A DNA stretch of 64,000 bases from Desulfotignum sp. (lineage in GTDB: Bacteria > Desulfobacterota > Desulfobacteria > Desulfobacterales > Desulfobacteraceae), in assembly GCA_011390335.1 (NCBI GenBank), contig JAABSO010000013.1:31353-95352 (forward strand), given 5' to 3'. Below are positions 1-9,202 of the stretch, in pieces; position 1 is the first letter of the stretch; every line of letters starts with the position of its first letter. Below the pieces are notes generated by a model. That model worked only from the letters and a program-made list of their open reading frames with translations. It had not been told where the DNA came from and ran no database searches. A program made the position numbers and the translations under genes.

Positions 1-892
1 GGATGGTATGGGTGGCAAGGGTTTCCATTCCCCTGGAAAAACTCAGCCACAAACCGGTTACACAGACCAGACAGACGGCGGCGGCTACTGCAAGTTCACG
101 GGTATGTTTTTTTATCCCTGCGGCAGCTGTATCCTGGCCCGCATGTGTAATGAGCAGCTTCTCAAAGGCCCTGCGGTCATTAATATCATAGATCTGGCCG
201 TCCTTGACCAGGGTAATTTTGCCGCGCTCCTCTGAAACCACGATTACCAGAGAATCGGTATGTTCTGACAAACCGACAGCTGCCCTGTGCCGGGTACCAA
301 AATAAGAGGGCAGATCTGTGCGTTTGGAGAGGGGAAGTATCACACCCACATTTGTGACCCGATCTCCCTGAATGACGGCTGCTCCGTCATGGACCGGATT
401 GTCGTCCCAGAAAATACTCACCAGCATCTCTTTGGAAAGTTTTCCCTGCCATGTTATCCCTTTTTGAACAAAACTTTCCACCCCCTGGTTCAACGGAAGT
501 ACAATCAAAGCCCCGATTTTTTTTTTCGCCAGTTCATAAACACCTTCAACAATAATATGCACCGGGGTATTGCGCTGATACTGCGGGATTCCCCAGAAAA
601 AGGATTTCAGATCTCTGGTCTGGAGCACGGAGGATATTTCATTGCGAAACACAATAATAATGACCAGGGCGGCAACGGCGATAACACCCTGCATGGCCCA
701 GCTGGTGACGACGAGTCCCATGGAAACAGCCACCTGCCTCAGAACCCAGAATATACCCATGGCAAAAAGCACCCGCAGAACATTGGTACCGCGAAAGAGC
801 ACATACAGCCGAAACAGAATGTAGCTGTTCAAAGCTATATCAAAAAAGCCCTGCCACCCGATGCCGAAAAACTGGTAAAAAAACTGTCCCAT
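1..892 (-). CDS. cdaA: Diadenylate cyclase (CdaA type), C-terminus beyond window
   Basis: Makes the second messenger c-di-AMP from two ATP at the membrane. The frame is open from ATG at 892 to the left edge (297 codons visible). Residues 20-90 hold hydrophobic segments, followed by the DisA_N cyclase domain with both catalytic motifs: DGA at 169-171 and GTRHRAA at 199-205. After the domain (about 265-285) lies an extra membrane segment and then a sequence that runs off the window. This suggests a C-terminal extension such as a YbbR domain, which normally sits in a separate neighbouring gene; that part is inference. The start lies 5 bases after the stop of the DUF2914 gene, so the two are probably cotranscribed. 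Confidence 0.9.
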   Translation of the reverse strand, partial: MGQFFYQFFGIGWQGFFDIALNSYILFRLYVLFRGTNVLRVLFAMGIFWVLRQVAVSMGLVVTSWAMQGVIAVAALVIIIVFRNEISSVLQTRDLKSFFWGIPQYQRNTPVHIIVEGVYELAKKKIGALIVLPLNQGVESFVQKGITWQGKLSKEMLVSIFWDDNPVHDGAAVIQGDRVTNVGVILPLSKRTDLPSYFGTRHRAAVGLSEHTDSLVIVVSEERGKITLVKDGQIYDINDRRAFEKLLITHAGQDTAAAGIKKHTRELAVAAAVCLVCVTGLWLSFSRGMETLATHTI

Positions 893-897
893 GGTGA

Positions 898-1320
898 TCA
901 GTCTGAAATACTGAATCTAAGGGTTTTCATCAGCTTTTCTTGGCTGTCGACAATCTCAACCCGCCACGGCCCCTTATCCGCCTCCCTGAGCTGCATGCTG
1001 CTGAACGAGGCCCATTTGGGAGGATGGAGCACCAGTTTTGCAGTGGATATCAAACGATCCTGCCTGTACCACCGGTGATATACTGTGGTCTCTTCGGGGA
1101 CCGGATCAAATCCGGTAAAACAGAACACCCTGCCCAGGGAGATCGAAAACACCACTGCCTGGTTCACCGGTTTAAATTTTTCAATGGCCTCACACATCAC
1201 CGCCTCGACCAGCACAGGCTGATCCTTTGACAGCGCATCCCGGGCCCGGGCATGGGACGAAAAAAAGACGGCTGCAGGCAAAAGCAGCAGCATACTGATC
1301 AGTTTAAAAAATGGTTTCAT
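898..1320 (-). CDS. Secreted DUF2914 domain protein
   Basis: A 140-residue protein with an N-terminal signal peptide (charged MKPFFK, hydrophobic to about residue 22, cut near SHARA). The remainder fits the DUF2914 family: a predicted beta fold with conserved aromatic and glycine positions (HRWYR, GPWRVEIVD) and a C-terminal strand ending FSISD. The family's biochemical role is unknown. It lies directly upstream of, and in the same direction as, the diadenylate cyclase gene, so it is probably the first gene of that transcript. Export to the periplasm is inferred from the signal peptide. Confidence 0.75.
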   Translation of the reverse strand: MKPFFKLISMLLLLPAAVFFSSHARARDALSKDQPVLVEAVMCEAIEKFKPVNQAVVFSISLGRVFCFTGFDPVPEETTVYHRWYRQDRLISTAKLVLHPPKWASFSSMQLREADKGPWRVEIVDSQEKLMKTLRFSISD

Positions 1321-1507
1321 GGCCGTGATGATACCTGTAGATCAGCTTTTTTTCAAGCAGGAATGAATTTGCCCTGCATTTTATACCGCCTGGTGAAGAA
1401 ACCACCACAAATATGTTGGATCCGGAAAAGGTATTACCAAGTCTCACAAATTTTTGGTAATATCATACCTGCCCAAATGAAAAACCATTTTACACAAGGC
1501 TCTGCCC

Positions 1508-2509
1508 ATGAAACCACGCGTTGTCATACTTGCCACCGGCGGCACCATAGCGGGAATCAGCCATGCACCGGCCCAGGCCGGATACGCCTCCGGACAGGTA
1601 ACCATCCGGCAGATGATCCAGTCGGTCCCGGATCTGGATCATCTGGCTGTTGTCACAGGAGAACAGATCAGCAATGTGGGATCCCAGGACATCTCTTTTG
1701 ATATCCTGAAACGCCTGACCGGCCGCATCAATGCACTGCTGGAACAAGCGGATATCCACGGCATTGTTGTGACCCACGGCACCGACACCATGGAGGAAAC
1801 CGCATTTTTTTTAAACCTCACTGTGAACAGCCCCAAGCCGGTGGTGGTGACCGGGGCCATGCGGCCCGCCAATGCCATCTCGGCTGACGGTCCCCTGAAC
1901 CTGTTCAATGCAGTGGCAGTGGCAGCTGACTCTGATGCACAGGAACGGGGCGTGCTGGTGGTCATGAACGACAGGATTCACGGGGCCCATTCTCTGACCA
2001 AAACCAACACCACCTCTGTGGAAACCTTTCTGTCTCCTGTGAACGGCCTGGTGGGCACTGTGAACTACGGCAAAACCGTGTATTTCAGGTTTCCATTTCG
2101 GCGCCACACATTTTTGAGCCGGTTTTCGGATCTGTTTTGCACCCAGAGCCGGGTGATGCTGCCCCGGGTGGACATTGTGTATGCCTGCATCGATATGCCG
2201 CCGGATCTCATGGATTGCTGTGTTGCCAGCGGGGCCCAAGGCATTGTCATTGCCGGGGACGGCAACGGCAATATGAACCAGGCAACCGTAAAAAAAGCAG
2301 CCCGGATGGCCGGCCGGGGTGTTTTCATTGTCAGAAGCTCCCGGGTGCCCACCGGCACTGTGGGCAGAAATGTGGAGGTGGATGATGATGCCTGCGGTTT
2401 CATTGTGTCAGATGAACTCAACCCTGCCAAGGCCCGGATTCTGCTCATGCTGGCTCTGACGGAAAAACCTGATCTGAAGACTGTGCAGCAGCTGTTTTAC
2501 ACCTATTAG
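1508..2509 (+). CDS. L-asparaginase (AnsB-like, no signal peptide)
   Basis: Hydrolyses L-asparagine to aspartate and ammonia. The 333-residue length and sequence follow the bacterial type II enzyme: TGGTIAG near the N-terminus with catalytic Thr13, Tyr26 in YASGQ, GSQD at 58-61, the second catalytic block THGTDTMEET (Thr92, Asp93), the lysine in LTKTNTT, and the C-terminal RSSRVPTG and EVDD blocks. Classical type II enzymes are periplasmic, but this protein begins right at the catalytic domain with MKPRVVILATGG, so it should be cytoplasmic. It converges on, and overlaps by 4 bases, the amidase gene on the other strand. Confidence 0.9.
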   Translation: MKPRVVILATGGTIAGISHAPAQAGYASGQVTIRQMIQSVPDLDHLAVVTGEQISNVGSQDISFDILKRLTGRINALLEQADIHGIVVTHGTDTMEETAFFLNLTVNSPKPVVVTGAMRPANAISADGPLNLFNAVAVAADSDAQERGVLVVMNDRIHGAHSLTKTNTTSVETFLSPVNGLVGTVNYGKTVYFRFPFRRHTFLSRFSDLFCTQSRVMLPRVDIVYACIDMPPDLMDCCVASGAQGIVIAGDGNGNMNQATVKKAARMAGRGVFIVRSSRVPTGTVGRNVEVDDDACGFIVSDELNPAKARILLMLALTEKPDLKTVQQLFYTY

Positions 2510-3819
2510 CCGATATCATCCAGGGGCAGGTACACCTGTGTACCTTTGGGCAGATTGGAAAAATCTGTTATAGCATCTCCGGTTTTGACATGGCCGGGTG
2601 GCAGAAAATACACCGTGCCGGGATCCTTGTATTTTTGGCCGGCAATGCCGTAGGCGGTCACGGCATCAGTGAGGAGAAACGGCCCCTGATACCCCACGAT
2701 CAACTGTGTTTTCCGGGGCAGGTCATCCCAGTCCGGAATGCGGGAACCTGTAAAAATTTTACCTGACGGCAGAAAATAGATGGTGGAATCAAAGCGGTAA
2801 GCAGGACCTGCATGGGACCAGGCGGTCATGCGGTCGGTGATCACCTTTACCGGCGTTTGGGAAACCTGAATCCGCTCTTTTTCGATCTCCTGGTCAAGCA
2901 GGACCTTTGTGTTGACGGGCAGCAGGTGCCATCCGATAGTGTCTTTTATCTGATCCCCGGTCAGGGTACGGCCGCCGGGAAGGACATAGGCGGTTGTCCG
3001 GCTGTCATAATCCTCCCCCGCAATGGACCAGGCCGAATTATTTTTTGAAATGAGATTGGACACCGGTGCGGTGGCAGCCACCTTGGCAACTGCCGGCTGT
3101 TCACCGTAAAACAGATCTGCCAGATAGGGGTCGGCCAGCAGCCGTCCGGTCCTGACATCCGGATCAAACCCTAAGGTGGGGCCCAGCCCGGCCCTGGACC
3201 TGTCAAAATTCTTGGCGCAGCGTTTTCTGCCCCTGTGATCTTTTGGAAACCAGGGATTGGGCCTGCCAAAGGCTATCTGGCTGTGGGTGAGCACGGCGGT
3301 ATCATCCAGATTGTAAACTTGTTGCAGAATATCGATGAGCATGGCAGCAGACCGGTACTGCTGTTCTGTCAACGGTGCGGAGTGATACCCCACCAGCTCG
3401 ATGCCGATGGAAACAGATGAAACATCCTGTTTTCCCTGCCACATGGAAAGACCGGCATGATCGGCCCGGTATTGTTTGTCCATGATCCGGTAGGTACGGC
3501 CGTTTCTGGCAATCACGTAATGGGCATGTCCCCCGGGTGTGCTGTGACCGCTTTTAAACTGTTTTCCTTTAGAGACCACCCGCAGGGTGGTGGACAGTCC
3601 CAGTTCCGATGTATGAACAATGATATACCGGGTTGCGGTGCGCGGAATTTTTTTAAATTTTTTATTCAGCCGGTTTCTGTGGTCTATGATGGCATTTTGA
3701 AACAGCTGATAATCAGACCGGCTGTATGCCAAACAGGTACCGGTCCCAAAAAACCCGGCCATGAAAGATACAAGCACCCAGACCGGTATCAGCCATACAT
3801 ATCCTGTATGTTTTTTCAT
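2506..3819 (-). CDS. N-acetylmuramoyl-L-alanine amidase (Amidase_2/PGRP fold)
   Basis: A 437-residue exported peptidoglycan hydrolase. Residues 1-32 form a signal peptide or anchor. The amidase_2 domain covers about 60-210, with a likely zinc histidine in IIVHTSE, a conserved HAHYVIARNG, IGIELVGYH and TDxx-type LTHSQIAFG followed by a lysine-rich segment. The C-terminal half (about 245-437) contains three related segments with a YxLPPG/YFLPSGK pattern followed by TGxxI and a short DLP..TQ ending, so it looks like three tandem repeats that may bind cell wall. The start codon overlaps the stop of the upstream chemoreceptor gene (TGATG), indicating translational coupling. Confidence 0.85.
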   Translation of the reverse strand: MKKHTGYVWLIPVWVLVSFMAGFFGTGTCLAYSRSDYQLFQNAIIDHRNRLNKKFKKIPRTATRYIIVHTSELGLSTTLRVVSKGKQFKSGHSTPGGHAHYVIARNGRTYRIMDKQYRADHAGLSMWQGKQDVSSVSIGIELVGYHSAPLTEQQYRSAAMLIDILQQVYNLDDTAVLTHSQIAFGRPNPWFPKDHRGRKRCAKNFDRSRAGLGPTLGFDPDVRTGRLLADPYLADLFYGEQPAVAKVAATAPVSNLISKNNSAWSIAGEDYDSRTTAYVLPGGRTLTGDQIKDTIGWHLLPVNTKVLLDQEIEKERIQVSQTPVKVITDRMTAWSHAGPAYRFDSTIYFLPSGKIFTGSRIPDWDDLPRKTQLIVGYQGPFLLTDAVTAYGIAGQKYKDPGTVYFLPPGHVKTGDAITDFSNLPKGTQVYLPLDDIG

Positions 3820-5822
3820 CAGACCTTGAACTGTCCCACCATCTCCCCCAGCCGGGCCGCCAGTTTTGACAGGTCTTCAGAACTTTCATTCACCTGGGCG
3901 CTGCGGTCTGCCATATCAGCAGCCGACTGGTGGACATCTGTGATATCTTTTGTTATTTCATGCGCCACAGCGGAACTCTGGCCCACATTCTGGTTGACCT
4001 CTTCAATACCGGAGGAAGCCTGACCGATATTGCGTGCAATCTCACCGGTGGCAGCAGATTGTTCTTCCACAGAAGTGGCAATGGTGGCAACGATCTCATT
4101 GACCTCCCGGATTACCTGGGATATTTCATTGATACCGGTCATGGTGCTGTCAGAGCTATCCTGGATATGGTCAATTTTTGACTTGATATCCATGGATGCT
4201 TCCGAAGTCTGCTTGGCCAGTTCCTTGATTTCATTGGCCACCACGGCAAATCCTTTGCCTGCCTCTCCGGCCCGGGCCGCCTCAATGGTGGCGTTCAAGG
4301 ACAACAGGTTAACCTGCTCGGAGATGTCGGTAATGGTTTCCACCACCTTGCCGATGGACTGGGCTGCCTGGCTCAGCTGCTGCATCTTTTCTTTTGAATC
4401 TCCTGCCTTTTTAACGGCATTGTCTGAGATGGACCTGGCTTTTTCCGCATTCTGGGCAATCTCGCTGATGGTGGCATTCATCTCATCTGCTGCTGCCGCC
4501 ACTGTGTTGAGGTTGGTACTGGATTCTTCCATGGCTGCGGACACCGAGTTCATATTTGCGGTCATCTCTTCTGCAGCCGCTGCCACGGTACTGGCTTTTT
4601 CCGAGGTGGATTCCGCTCCCCCGGTCATCTGTTCTGAAATGGAGGACAGCTGTGTGGCTGAGGAGGAAAGGGTATCCACGCCCTGGGAGATATCGGTGAT
4701 CATGGTCTGGAGCTTGGCCATAAATGTGTTGACCGCTTTTGATAATATGCCTATCTCATCCTGGCTGGTCACTGCAAGGCGTTTGGTCAGATCCCCTTCG
4801 CCTGTGGAGATATCTTTGAGCCCTGATACCGCATCATTGACGGGCCGTGTAATGGTTCTTGCGGCAAATGCCAGACATATGCCCACCACCACCATGGCAA
4901 TCAGGCCCACAACCACATTGTAAAGTGTCATCTCCCTGACATCAGCCATGAATTCCGACTGGTCCTGGGTTACCGCGATGCTCCAGCCGGTCAGCGGCAC
5001 ATGGGCAAATCCTGCAATTTTGCGGGTGCCCTGGAAAACATATTCCTCCACCCCGGACTCCTGGGCCATCATGCGCCGGGTGACCTCTTCCATGCCTTCC
5101 AGGGTTTTAAGATCCAGTTCAAAAATAAACTCCTTGTTGGGGTGGGCGATGATCACCCCATCTTTGTTGATCACGTAAGGGTAACCGGTGTCTCCGATTT
5201 TTACGGATGTGATCTTGTCAGACAGGGTATCCAGTTTCACAACAGCAATAAATACCCCGGCAAATGCACCGGCACTGGTTTTCACAGGCGTGCTTGCCAC
5301 CACCACGGGATTGCCCGAAGATCTTGAGGCAACCGGTTCGCCGATAATGGCTTTGCCCTGCTTTGCAGCAATAAAATAATCTCTGTCCTTGATATTCACC
5401 TTGTTTTCCCGCATGGCGCCGCCCATGCTGTCACTGACAGACAGTCCAGCGGCATCAGCCAGAACAAGCAATTCATACTCCTGGCCCACTGACGCAAAGG
5501 CCTTGGCCAGTTGGTTGTCCAGGGCTGTGAGGGCATCTTCGGCCCCGTCCACCCCCTGTTGGGCCACCTGGTCGACTGCATCCTGAACCATGGGGTTTAG
5601 TGCCAAGCCCCGGACAAATTTCAACTCCGCTTCCATGACCATACCGGTCATGGAAGCCAGATCATCCGCCACCTGAAAGACCTCTCCCCGGGCACGGTTA
5701 AGAAGCGCATCTGCCGCCTTTTGCAGGGAGATCGCCCCCACCACTATCAACGGCACCAATACCATGAACAGACCCCCGACAACCAGTTTCACCCCCAGTT
5801 TCAGATCCCTGATTTTTTTCAT
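3819..5822 (-). CDS. Methyl-accepting chemotaxis protein (dCache-HAMP-MCP)
   Basis: A 667-residue transmembrane chemoreceptor. TM1 is at about 12-34, followed by a periplasmic dCache-type sensor (about 40-290, with the [13 protein letters not shown] and [10 protein letters not shown] blocks typical of Cache domains). TM2 is at about 300-322, then HAMP (about 323-375) and a long coiled signalling domain. The hairpin tip [19 protein letters not shown] is present and contacts CheA/CheW. The ligand cannot be read from sequence; dCache receptors usually sense amino acids or organic acids. No CheBR-binding pentapeptide is seen at the C-terminus. The downstream amidase gene starts inside its stop codon. 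Confidence 0.95.
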   Translation of the reverse strand: MKKIRDLKLGVKLVVGGLFMVLVPLIVVGAISLQKAADALLNRARGEVFQVADDLASMTGMVMEAELKFVRGLALNPMVQDAVDQVAQQGVDGAEDALTALDNQLAKAFASVGQEYELLVLADAAGLSVSDSMGGAMRENKVNIKDRDYFIAAKQGKAIIGEPVASRSSGNPVVVASTPVKTSAGAFAGVFIAVVKLDTLSDKITSVKIGDTGYPYVINKDGVIIAHPNKEFIFELDLKTLEGMEEVTRRMMAQESGVEEYVFQGTRKIAGFAHVPLTGWSIAVTQDQSEFMADVREMTLYNVVVGLIAMVVVGICLAFAARTITRPVNDAVSGLKDISTGEGDLTKRLAVTSQDEIGILSKAVNTFMAKLQTMITDISQGVDTLSSSATQLSSISEQMTGGAESTSEKASTVAAAAEEMTANMNSVSAAMEESSTNLNTVAAAADEMNATISEIAQNAEKARSISDNAVKKAGDSKEKMQQLSQAAQSIGKVVETITDISEQVNLLSLNATIEAARAGEAGKGFAVVANEIKELAKQTSEASMDIKSKIDHIQDSSDSTMTGINEISQVIREVNEIVATIATSVEEQSAATGEIARNIGQASSGIEEVNQNVGQSSAVAHEITKDITDVHQSAADMADRSAQVNESSEDLSKLAARLGEMVGQFKV

Positions 5823-5962
5823 TTTCCTTGCCCTCCGGTGTAAGATGTATCCTGCCCAAAACAGCAGCGATCAGATTGTTTTTCCCTTTCCCCCTGATTA
5901 TCATACCCTATGCATGCGAAATGTCAACAATCGTTCAGACACAGACAGGGTAATCACATATT

Positions 5963-6109
5963 GATGCTGCATCAATGATATTGGCATAGTCCCCTGAGGG
6001 TGCCGGGTGACAAAACCGTCAGATGCCAATCTCGGGCCGGTCACACCGCTACCCTCAGGGGCCGGGTTTCAAGCAGCTGAACAGGATGTGGTTGCATGCG
6101 ATGGCTCTG
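5963..6109. repeat. Hairpin-bearing dispersed repeat, copy A
   Basis: This noncoding stretch between the chemoreceptor and cyclase genes aligns over its whole length with 25358-25503. Its centre is an inverted repeat: CCCCTGAGGGT at 5991-6001 pairs with ACCCTCAGGGG at 6051-6061, and GTGAC (6007-6011) pairs with GTCAC (6040-6044). The loop AATCTCGGGCCG is identical in both copies. The sequence after the stem (CTGAACAGGATGTGG) is also conserved. The rest of the 5823-6176 gap shows no other feature I recognise. Confidence 0.8.
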
Positions 6110-6176
6110 CAGCAATTGCCGGTTCAGAGATCTTTTTGGTTGACAAACCCCGGGGGTTACTGCCATATCTTCTGCC

Positions 6177-7796
6177 ATGAACCAGCCTGATACAGACCAG
6201 CAGCATCTGTCCCTCAAAGAATTTTATTTCATCGGTATACGGGCTGTTTTCTTTGGCATCCTGGTGATTTTTCTTCTCAATCTTGCCACCCCGCTGGAAT
6301 TTATCATCGAACGGTTCAAACAACTGGGTGACAGCGGACATATCTCCTGGGCAAAGATTATCGCAAGCCGGCTGGGCATTTTTTTCAGCCTGGCAGCCCT
6401 TTCCTGTGTTCCGTTTTTGGTTATTCTCAAAAAATTTCTGTCGCCGGTAGCTGCCTGCCTGAAACAGGCAAACCTTCAGGAATCCATCGGCCAGGAACTT
6501 GAAAAAAAGGCCCGGCAGCGGCTGGTCAACCTGCCTTTTTTCATGGTGCCTGTATTTATTTTTTTGTGGACCTTCATCCCGTTATCTGTTTTTTTGGCAG
6601 CAGTTCTTACAGACAGAATGGATTTTGGGACAGCCCTTGTTTTTACCATCAGGTCTGCCATGGTGGGGTGTATTTCCGCTGCCATTGTTTTTTTCGGCAT
6701 GGAAGCCCAGGCCAGAAAACAGCTGATCCCCTTTTTTTTCCCCAACGGAGAACTGTCTTCCACAGACGGCACACGACAGCTTTCCATTTCCCGCAGGGTT
6801 CGGGCCTTTTTCAGAGTGGGCAGCCTGATCCCTCTTGCCAACATTGTCATGACCCTGTTTATTCTCTATTTGCAGGTGGAAAACAATACGGTTTCCGCCA
6901 AAACATACGGTTTGGGTGTGCTCATTTTTTCTCTGGTGGTATTTGTTGTATTCTTTCTGTCAGCAGGATTTGGAAACAGGCTGTTTGCCCGGTCCATCTC
7001 TGATCCCCTGGAACGGATATTAACTGCGGTTGAACAGGCAAAAAAAGGCAATTACGCTGCCCGGGTAAAAGTGGTATCCAATGATGAGATCGGCATATTG
7101 GGGGATGCAACCAACCGGATGATCCAGGGATTGGAAGAAAAAGAAAGGCTCAACGATATGTTCGGCCGGTATGTCACCCCCCAGATAAGAGATGAGATTC
7201 TTTCCGGCAATATCCCCCTGGACGGGGAGTACAAAGAGGTAACCGTCCTGTTTGCAGATTTGCGCGATTATACCCCCATGGCTGAATCCCGTGATCCCAA
7301 ACAGGTGGTGCAGATCCTCAATGCCTATTTCAAAGAAATGGAGGCTGCGGTAACGGCCCATAACGGCCTGATCCTCCAGTTTCTGGGGGATGAAATCTAT
7401 GCAGTGTTCGGTGCACCGGTGGCCTGCCGGAACCATCCTGAACAGGCGTTTCTCACAGCCCTTGACATGAACCGGCGGCTGGCTGATGTAAACCGCAGGT
7501 TTGAAGCCCGGCAGTGGCCGCCCCTGACCCACGGCATCGGCATCCATACCGGCAGGGCAGTGGCCGCCTGCATCGGCAGCCCTGACCGGCTTTCCTATCT
7601 GCTGGTGGGGGACACCATCAACCTGGCATCCCGTCTCCAGTCTCTGACGCGCGAACTGGATGCCGGCATCATCATTTCCGCTGATACCATTGCCCGTCTG
7701 CCCCGGCACCTTGTGCAGGAAAATCTGTTCAGACAATCACAGACCGTGCAGGTCAAAGGTCGACAGATGGATGTGGATATCTTTGTTATCGCCTGA
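6177..7796 (+). CDS. Membrane class III adenylate/guanylate cyclase with HAMP
   Basis: Predicted to make cAMP (or cGMP) from the nucleotide triphosphate. The 539 residues comprise an N-terminal membrane region with about six hydrophobic segments (about 20-265), a HAMP linker (about 270-325), the helix GRYVTPQIRDEIL common before bacterial cyclase domains, and a CHD domain from about 350. Metal-binding aspartates sit in FADLRDYT (about 359-366), and GIGIHTGRAVAACIG and LLVGDTINLASRLQ are present. The usual GDGI in the second strand is GDEI here (GDEIYAVFGAP), a minor variant. Substrate specificity is not certain. It stands alone between convergent or divergent neighbours. Confidence 0.9.
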   Translation: MNQPDTDQQHLSLKEFYFIGIRAVFFGILVIFLLNLATPLEFIIERFKQLGDSGHISWAKIIASRLGIFFSLAALSCVPFLVILKKFLSPVAACLKQANLQESIGQELEKKARQRLVNLPFFMVPVFIFLWTFIPLSVFLAAVLTDRMDFGTALVFTIRSAMVGCISAAIVFFGMEAQARKQLIPFFFPNGELSSTDGTRQLSISRRVRAFFRVGSLIPLANIVMTLFILYLQVENNTVSAKTYGLGVLIFSLVVFVVFFLSAGFGNRLFARSISDPLERILTAVEQAKKGNYAARVKVVSNDEIGILGDATNRMIQGLEEKERLNDMFGRYVTPQIRDEILSGNIPLDGEYKEVTVLFADLRDYTPMAESRDPKQVVQILNAYFKEMEAAVTAHNGLILQFLGDEIYAVFGAPVACRNHPEQAFLTALDMNRRLADVNRRFEARQWPPLTHGIGIHTGRAVAACIGSPDRLSYLLVGDTINLASRLQSLTRELDAGIIISADTIARLPRHLVQENLFRQSQTVQVKGRQMDVDIFVIA

Positions 7797-7801
7797 GAGC
7801 G

Positions 7802-8980
7802 TTATACCACGTTCAACTCTTTATACAGCCTGTTGGCAGCAAACCGCTCAAATGCGAAACAGGTCAGATCCAGTGTTCTGTATTTCCCATAGGTGACCAG
7901 TTCAGAAACCGCCCTGCCCACACCCGGTGCCTGCTGCAGCCCGTGTCCGCTGAACCCGTTGGCAAAAATAAAATTGGTCACCTCAGGATGGGCACCGATG
8001 ATGGCATTCTGGTCCTTTACATTATAGGCGTAATGACCGGCCCAGGAGGATATCCGTTTGATGGCGTCAAACGCCGGCACCCGTTCAGCCAGAATCGGCC
8101 ACAACTGCTCTTCAAACACCGAATAATCCATGAAAAAATCCTCGCAGTCTGGATCATTGTTTTCATCCGGGGATTTGCCGCAGATATAATTTTCTCCTTC
8201 AGGCCTGAAGTAGGCCCCGGTGGGGTCCACCACCAGCGGGCAATCAGGCAGCCGGGTATTGCATTTAAACAAAAACACAAACCGCTTGCGGGAATGGACC
8301 GGCAGATCATTGATTCCGGCCATTTCTGCCAGGCGTGCCGCCTTTGGTCCGGCTGCATTGACAAATGTGCCGCCATATATGGTTTCACCGGACTCCAAAG
8401 TTATGTGCGAAATTTTCTGCCCGGTGCGCTGGATCCCCACTACCTTGTCTTTCAGATATGTTACGCCCAGGCTTTTGGCTTTGTTTTTAAATGCCATGGT
8501 AAGGCAATGGGGATCAAACCAGCCTGCATCTGCAAATCCATATGACCCGGCACAAAGATCATCTGTGTGCAGCCAGTCAAATTTTTCTTTTAACCCGGCC
8601 TGGTCCAGAATCTGCACCTTGGCGCCGGCAGCTGTCTGTGTTTCATGATTTTTCTGCAATACCGGCATCCCTTTTTCAGTTGCCAGAAAAAGATACCCGT
8701 TTTCCATAAAATCAACAGTTACCGGGTCATCATCAAATCGTAAATGCGCATCGATATTTTTAATAAATGATGCACCAAATTGTGACAGCTGTATATTTTC
8801 CGTGTTGGAAAACTGCTGGCGGATGCCGCCGGCAGAAAGACTTGTGGAACACTGGGCATAGGTGGGGTCTTTTTCAACCACCAGAATTTTCCCTGTAAAG
8901 TCGGGATTGCTGGCCAGAAAATATGCTGTTGAACTGCCCATGACCGCCCCGCCGATAATTATTACATCATAGGTTTCCAT
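7802..8980 (-). CDS. FAD-dependent oxidoreductase (DAO family)
   Basis: A 392-residue flavoprotein of the D-amino-acid oxidase/sarcosine oxidase fold. It has an N-terminal Rossmann dinucleotide motif (DVIIIGGAVMGSSTAYFL), a VVEKD end of the second strand, the SLSAGGIRQQF segment seen in glycine/sarcosine/dimethylglycine oxidases, and a C-terminal FAD contact GFSGHGLQQAPGVG. The substrate is probably a small N-substituted or alpha-amino acid, but this cannot be fixed from sequence. It is divergent from the GntR regulator at 9203, with operator-like palindromes in between, so it is the likely regulatory target. Its stop lies 5 bases past the cyclase stop on the other strand. Confidence 0.85.
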   Translation of the reverse strand: METYDVIIIGGAVMGSSTAYFLASNPDFTGKILVVEKDPTYAQCSTSLSAGGIRQQFSNTENIQLSQFGASFIKNIDAHLRFDDDPVTVDFMENGYLFLATEKGMPVLQKNHETQTAAGAKVQILDQAGLKEKFDWLHTDDLCAGSYGFADAGWFDPHCLTMAFKNKAKSLGVTYLKDKVVGIQRTGQKISHITLESGETIYGGTFVNAAGPKAARLAEMAGINDLPVHSRKRFVFLFKCNTRLPDCPLVVDPTGAYFRPEGENYICGKSPDENNDPDCEDFFMDYSVFEEQLWPILAERVPAFDAIKRISSWAGHYAYNVKDQNAIIGAHPEVTNFIFANGFSGHGLQQAPGVGRAVSELVTYGKYRTLDLTCFAFERFAANRLYKELNVV

Positions 8981-9082
8981 GTGTGATTACTCCTTTTTCC
9001 GGCTGTGGCACCCCACAGACACTTAGGTTTATTTTGGTTGCTTTTTTTTCCTCCTGCAACGGAAGATTTTTATAATATTTTA

Positions 9083-9094
9083 TTGGTATACCAA
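9083..9094. promoter_or_regulatory. GntR-type palindromic operator
   Basis: A perfect 12-bp palindrome, TTGGTATACCAA, in the AT-rich spacer between the divergent oxidoreductase and GntR genes. TGGTATACCA-like palindromes are typical targets of FCD-subfamily GntR regulators, so binding by the adjacent regulator is inferred. Confidence 0.6.
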
Positions 9095-9170
9095 AAAAAT
9101 ATTTAAAGTCAATATCTATTTTATCCCTTTTTTCAGTGGTAAAATCTGGAAAAAGCAGATATGTATTATT

Positions 9171-9183
9171 ATAGTATACCAAA
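9171..9183. promoter_or_regulatory. Second GntR operator-like site near the regulator start
   Basis: ATAGTATACCAAA shares the GTATACCAA half of the palindrome at 9083-9094 and lies 20 bases upstream of the GntR start codon. This position suits autoregulation. It has only one intact half, so it would be a weaker site. Confidence 0.45.
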
Positions 9184-9202
9184 CAAATATTAAAAAAGGC
9201 CC

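Noticed and set aside
287..1078. 263-codon open frame on the plus strand
   Set aside because: It lies antisense to the diadenylate cyclase and DUF2914 genes, which have clear motifs; its own composition (His, Asn, Lys-rich) is not protein-like.
4030..4923. 297-codon open frame on the plus strand
   Set aside because: Antisense to the chemoreceptor signalling domain; its Ala/Ser-rich sequence mirrors the coiled-coil repeats.
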